A stretch of 64,000 nucleotides of DNA from Cryptomeria japonica (Eukaryota; Streptophyta; Pinopsida; Cupressales; Cupressaceae). Positions 59,401 to 64,000 of the stretch are shown in pieces. Each line of letters begins with the position of its first letter. Within the stretch, counting starts at the first letter, position 1. The notes beneath the pieces are model-generated. The model saw only the letters and a list, made by a program, of their open reading frames with translations, ran no database searches and was not told where the DNA came from. The stretch spans positions 422,619,757 through 422,683,756 of the forward strand of contig NC_081415.1 in assembly GCF_030272615.1 (NCBI RefSeq), read 5' to 3'. Position numbers and translations under genes: made by a program.

Positions 59401-60870
59401 CTTCAATTTGGGATGCAAACCCCATGATTGGTACTGGTTGGGACATAGCCCTCAGCTATTGATTGGCAGTGGATACTTTTGGCATTGGCATTATTGGTCA
59501 GAGTGTATGCGCTATTCCTTGTGGAGATTCAAATTGCTTGGTGAGGGTTTCAGTAGGGTGGTTGAATTTCCCAGCTAGGGCGTGATTGTTTCAGCTTGAT
59601 ACCACCATTACAACAAGTACATTTTACGTTGGAAGTGGTGAAGAGTTTCATTCAGCCATATCTGGTGTTCTTGGTTTGTGTTCATCATCTACCCTTTAGT
59701 TGGCACCATTATTGGATGTAAGCACATCCCCAGTGCGTAGGGAATAATCTGGATATTATAAATCAGAAATCTGCCTGGTACGATTTGTACCAATTCTGAT
59801 TTAATTGAATGTTCTTACTTGTTTCAGCTTCCTTCCTTATTTGTTGTTCTTTATTCATTACTTGCTTATATATTCAAAAAAAATACAAAAAGAAAGCAAA
59901 CATTCTTCAACTTCTCTCTATTATGTAAGACCATTAGCAAAATCACAGGAAAAATATAGTTTATTATTTTAAAAATTACAACGGATCAACAAGGGGATCC
60001 ATCAGGGATCTTTCATACACAAGGGATTACTCTTGTTTTTGTAATGCATGCATTTAAAAAAACTTTGCATGCAACAACCAAAAATGTGGATGTGCTAGTG
60101 AATGGAATTTGGTGCCACTAGTCATTACCGACACATACCACAAAGATGAGGCCAAATCTTTGAAGAAATTCCTTTGATTCAACTGATTATGATAATATTT
60201 TAGGACTGATTAAAAAAGGTACATGTGTAAAATAAATTTAATGTTGACTATGTATACATGTACTTTAAATTTAAAAATTCGATTTGTGAGTTATTTAATT
60301 TGAAAGTGGATAGAACTCAACTTCTTTTGTAACAAATTTCCCCTAAAAATTTGGTGTAGGAGATGTTTTTATAGTTACAACAGAGCATGGAAACATAGAA
60401 GGTGTTAGTTATTATTTATTGCATTGCACATAAGAGAGGAATAACTAACAAAACCTGAAATAAAACGATGGAATTTTGTTTCACAAAGATTCGTTTAAAT
60501 ATATATATAAAGAGAGAGATATTCAATATATATCATGATTTAAATTTAGATTCTTACATCAATTATGATAATGAGATTTAAAATAATATGTATGTACATT
60601 AACACCAAGTATATGTTATAATTTACCTTGAGTGAAAATGTTATGTATATCTTACCTTAGGTTCATGTTGTTTCCCATGTAGATTCAGTTGTATTGCAAG
60701 TGACCTATCTCAAACAACTCAAAATTGTTCAACATGGGATTCATGAAAGGCATATCAATATAGTCACCTAGTAATTGCTATCGCCTTAGATCTTCATCCA
60801 GTTACACATGTATGTGGACATCATAAATGGAAACTAGACAGTGATGATTATGATAAATTATGAATGTTAT
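56483..60870 (+). pseudogene. Transposase-like multi-exon gene, split by a solo LTR
   Basis: Plus-strand coding blocks with frame changes run from 56483 (after a GTGTAG acceptor) to about 58530: QDIEIEVQVEPDLDI; HFNNLDTLEQAQLLLILLLH; DVVRNLISTFWNDHTHPSSN; EHMEIFCKLIQPYIHRAFFA; FVWSNGCVTQFKSSQPFYAP; FWSFFESGHGKGEHNGIRAC; and HRVFWEIS at a GTATGT donor (58531). The pairing of W-S-N/D-G-C-x-x-Q-F-K with G-H-G-K-G-x-x-x-G marks a family of transposon-encoded proteins found in several eukaryotes. I cannot name the superfamily, but the conserved Asp/Asn and His suggest a nuclease fold. The exon from about 58588 is cut at 58723 by a solo LTR and resumes at 60016 with a Cys-rich C-terminus (CFCNACI, CNNQKCGC), then VPLVITDTYHKDEAK. 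Small exons at about 60357-60428 (FIVTTEHGNIEGVSYYLLHC) and 60684-60870 may finish it. Stops are frequent. Confidence 0.6.
58724..60015 (+). mobile_element. Solo LTR with perfect 5-bp target-site duplication
   Basis: It starts TGTCATGTCCCC, ends GATCTTTCA, 1292 bp, flanked by TACAC on both sides (58719-58723 and 60016-60020). Removing it restores one reading frame across the junction in the transposase-like gene (WTLYT before, DYSCFC after), which confirms the borders. No second LTR or internal region remains, so it arose by LTR-LTR recombination. Confidence 0.9.
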
Positions 60871-61063
60871 TGAAGAGCGGGCTTAACCACTTGCTTGAGT
60901 TGGAACTTATAGTAGTGTTTGAACTTATGAATTGATTTATATTATCAAGTAAATGCATATGATATATTTATAGTCACTTGAGTTTGTAAATGCATATGAT
61001 GTTTAAATTAAGTTTGTAAACACATTCTATGATATTTATATTAAGCTTGTATTTAATTGAAAG

Positions 61064-62235
61064 TAATTGTTTCGAGAATGAGGTGTATTTCAAGTCAAAG
61101 TCATCTTGGAGGTAATTGTTTCAAGAATGAGGTATATTTCAAGTCACTTTCATCTTCAAAGTAATTGTTTCAACAATGTATATTTCGAGTTAAATTCATC
61201 TTGGAAGTAATTGTTTCAAGAATGAGGTATATTTCAAGTCAAATTCATCTTGGAAGTAATTGTAGACACCTAAAATTGTCATGTCTAATTAAATAAATAT
61301 TTTATTTATTTAATTATTTTAGCCTAATTCTTCTATTAATTAAATAAATCTTTATTTATTTAATTAATTCATTTATCCTCTTCTAGCCTTATTTCTCATT
61401 TAAATAAATACATTTATTTATTGAAATTATCCCTTTTCCTAAATTAAATAAATACTTTTATTTATTTAATTGATCCCACTTCTTCTATTAATTAAATAAA
61501 TCTTTATTTATTTAATTAATTCATTAACCTTTTCTACCCATGACACATGTCATTCATCTCTTAATTCATACACTACCTACCCCTTTCATTTTTTTTATTA
61601 TTTTTTTTACCTACCCTCTAATCATACCCGACCTCTTTTACACCTCAATCTTATCCCTCCATTTCTTATGGTGTCTTCTATATAAGGAGATGCTTCCTTC
61701 ATTATCAAACCCTGGCTAATTCAATTATGCATTTGACTACACTACGCTTTTCATATGAGATCCTACTTGCTACCACATTCCGTTCTTTGTTGAGCTCTTG
61801 TGCTTATAAAATCTGAGAGCAAATATATCAAGCAAGATCAATGGAGATAGGAAGAATGCAGATTCAAACCCTATTGGACATGTGATGGTATAATCTTTGT
61901 GATTTCATTTGATTTACATTGTCTTAGGTAATCTTCATATGTTATGGTGGATCTTTGTTGTTGTTAGGCTAGGGTTTTGTGGTTGAATTCATTTAGTCTT
62001 TCAATATTGTTGTTTATCCACTTTCACCATATACGGTAACTGTTTATAGAATGAGGTATATATAAAGTCAAATTCATCTTGGAAGTAATTATTTCAAGAA
62101 TGAGGTATATTTCAAGTTAAATATTTGAGTTCTCTTAGAGAACCATACAAACTTAGGATCAAACACTTGCACTAGTAATTGTTGAAAAAGAATGAGGTAT
62201 ATTTCAAGTCAAAACCATGTTGAGAGTCAAATTCA
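61064..62235. repeat. 49-bp minisatellite, interrupted by an LTR
   Basis: Units of the form TAATTGTTTCAAGAATGAGG plus TATATTTCAAGTCAAATTC plus ATCTTGGAAG occur about four times before 61260 and, more diverged, two to three times after 62036. The LTR at 61261-62035 splits one unit. Confidence 0.85.
61261..62035 (+). mobile_element. Solo LTR inside the minisatellite
   Basis: It begins TGTAGACACCTAAAATTG. U3 is built of ATTAAATAAATATTTATTTA palindromic words, then a C/T-rich part, then TATATAAGG (61680-61687), and it ends near CCATATACG. The flanks GTAAT (61256-61260) and GTAAC (62036-62040) are a near-perfect 5-bp duplication. The start resembles the sequence at 2010 and, loosely, the LTR at 5433. 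Confidence 0.75.
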
Positions 62236-62239
62236 TCTT

Positions 62240-62640
62240 TAACATGGGACCCCTTGATACATGATCTCACATTGACCCCTTGAGACATAAGATCCCTTAA
62301 TACATAAGACCCCTTAAGACATTGGCCCCTTAAGACCCCTTAAGGCATTGACCCATTAAGACATAAGACCCCTTAAGGCATGATCCTTAGGACACCTGAC
62401 GACACAATAACTCTTGGATGATACTCATAAAGAAATGGGACCCCTTAAGATATCATCTCGAAACCCCTTAAGACTTAGGACCCTTTAAGACATGATATCA
62501 TGACCCCTTAAGATTATTATGCTCCTAGTTGAGAATTGATTGATGATTATATTTCTTGGCCTTGCTTATTCGTATCTTCTCGTATTTGGTCAAATCAACC
62601 TTTGTAGATGCACTATTGTAGGACCCCTTAAGAATATTTT
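62240..62640. repeat. GACCCCTTAAGACAT word array
   Basis: About 15 copies of GACCCCTTAAGACATAA or shortened forms, tightly packed at 62270-62375 and looser to 62640. TTAA and CTTAAG palindromes are frequent. Non-coding. Confidence 0.8.
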
Positions 62641-63690
62641 AAACTTACATTAAAGCGATCTTAAATGAATGACTTAATATATCCATATTGATTGGTTGAT
62701 TAGATGAGGCACATGCCACACCTTGATAAGTTAAAGAGTAATTTAATATCATGGAGTTTAAAGAGTAGTTTAATGTCACATATTTATATATTTTTTAACC
62801 AGGTCTAGAGCTAGATGGTAAATGAAGACATAGTTATATATTTCTAAAACATATTACTATAATTATAATTTACATATTAAACAATATTGTATGTAGTGTT
62901 TGAAATTATTTTGAAGCACACATGCAAGTGTGTAAGTATTCAAGCATACATATATATAAGAAATATGTCAATCAAATCAAATCAAATCGATCCACAATTT
63001 CATTTAAACATGTGTACATGATCCACATAAGTTTACATGTATGTATGATCCATAATTTATTCAAATATAGAACATAAACACGTGCATGCACATATATAGA
63101 TGAATAAGTAAACATGCACACACAATCATAAACAAACATGTCAAACATGGACCTAGAGATCTAAATGCAAATACACTTAATTTCAACGTATCATCAAATG
63201 CATATAAACATGTATCATCGAATGTGTCATCAATTGTATATACCAACGCATGTCAAATGTGCATGTATATAATCAAATGTGTCAAAACATATATAAACAT
63301 CTTTATGCATATATAAAATATATATCTGTCCAAACACATGCGGATGTGCAAATGCCTAGCTAGATGGCTCAGCCTGGTCAGCATGACGACTCCTAGTTGA
63401 GTGATTGATCCTCTAAGTGAGAATCTTGCTTTGATGGATGTGTCGAGCCCTGGAGATAAAATTAAACACATGTTAAATACATTATTTCATAAAATTATTT
63501 AAAAGAATGTAGTATATTTAAATACATATATACATGTGTACACATATGTATATACAAATTTAAAACTCACATGTCCACCAATAGTAGTATCATCAATTGA
63601 ATCTCAACGATAAATAATTTACTTAAAAAACATTTAAATTTTATTTTATTTTTATTTTTTAAATTGTCCAAGTTTGCGTGTTTTATAACA
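62641..63690. other. No gene recognised
   Basis: AT-rich, with many CATATATA and AAACATGT words. Short minus-strand frames here are not supportable. Confidence 0.4.
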
Positions 63691-63695
63691 TGTAC

Positions 63696-64000
63696 CTAAA
63701 TATCATGTGGTGTACGATCCTCAGACACTTCTATAATGATCATGTCCATAAAATCATCAGTTGTCTCCGAAGCTACTCTTGTATGAGATTGATACATGTT
63801 TCCCACTAATAAGGAATGCATGGGATTATGCAGTTGAGTCGGTATTGACAACAACTCAGAATATGTCAACAAATCCATATAACCCATCGACTTCTGCATC
63901 GTGTCCAAGTCAAAATCCTTTGGGCTAGGCTCAAACATATGATTCTCAATGCTTATCGAAGGATCAGTAGCTTGTGCATCTACCTCTACAACAACTAAAT
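63696..64000 (-). CDS. Partial unrecognised frame running off the right edge
   Basis: The minus-strand frame ends with a stop at 63696 and stays open to the window end (about 100 codons). It reads VVVEVDAQATDPSISIENHM upstream of MFEPSPKDFDLDTMQKSMGY and ends VSEDRTPHDI. It is acidic, without membrane segments or a motif I know. The true start lies outside the window. It could be the C-terminus of a host or transposon protein. Confidence 0.35.
   Translation of the reverse strand, partial: LVVVEVDAQATDPSISIENHMFEPSPKDFDLDTMQKSMGYMDLLTYSELLSIPTQLHNPMHSLLVGNMYQSHTRVASETTDDFMDMIIIEVSEDRTPHDI

Overview
The window looks like nuclear DNA from a seed plant with a large, repeat-filled genome. A gymnosperm is my best guess, from the density of old LTR retroelements and solo LTRs, long AT-rich intervals, interstitial telomere-like repeats and only one ordinary host gene remnant in 64 kb. 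No intact conventional gene was found. Almost all coding sequence is decayed transposable-element sequence, read with in-frame stops and frameshifts.

Layout. 1-6.4 kb: the 3' parts of two related LTR retroelements in a row, copies A0 and A, each with an antisense plant-mobile-domain (PMD) gene, a terminal hairpin and a polypurine tract. 7.2-10.3 kb: a decayed long reading frame of an unrecognised family. 11.4-12.4 kb: an intact 292-codon coiled-coil frame whose 5' end is duplicated in inverted orientation. 14.3-16.05 kb: the 3' half of a nucleobase-ascorbate transporter (NAT) gene, eight exons on the minus strand, with one frameshift and one nonsense codon. 18.9-19.8 kb: an A-tailed retroposon. 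19.8-26 kb: AT-rich repeats, a 413-bp tandem duplication, telomere-like repeats, a TA microsatellite and a LINE fragment. 27.5-30.75 kb: a second member of the 7.2-kb family, minus strand. 32.6-41.3 kb: an old Ty1/copia element with its reverse transcriptase core lost to an insertion. 41.4-55.1 kb: a younger Tat-like LTR element (copy B) with gag-like sequence, no visible pol, and an antisense PMD gene. 56.5-60.9 kb: a transposase-like multi-exon gene split by a solo LTR. 61-62.6 kb: minisatellites, one interrupted by another solo LTR. 63.7-64 kb: the end of a frame that runs off the window.

The most coherent story is the PMD-carrying retroelements. Three copies in two LTR families share one antisense gene architecture: a 25-codon first exon, a phase-0 intron packed with family-specific short words, a PMD exon and, in two copies, a clear TATA box. 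This gene sits between the retroelement body and a conserved hairpin plus polypurine tract. In copy B the stretch before the polypurine tract has grown into an array of about ten small hairpins with constant loops and changing but complementary stems. Copy B is also flanked by 519-bp direct repeats that abut its LTR ends, like a target-site duplication about 100 times longer than normal.

All assignments come from reading the sequence and from memory of protein families; no database or folding program was used. Divergence values are eye counts.
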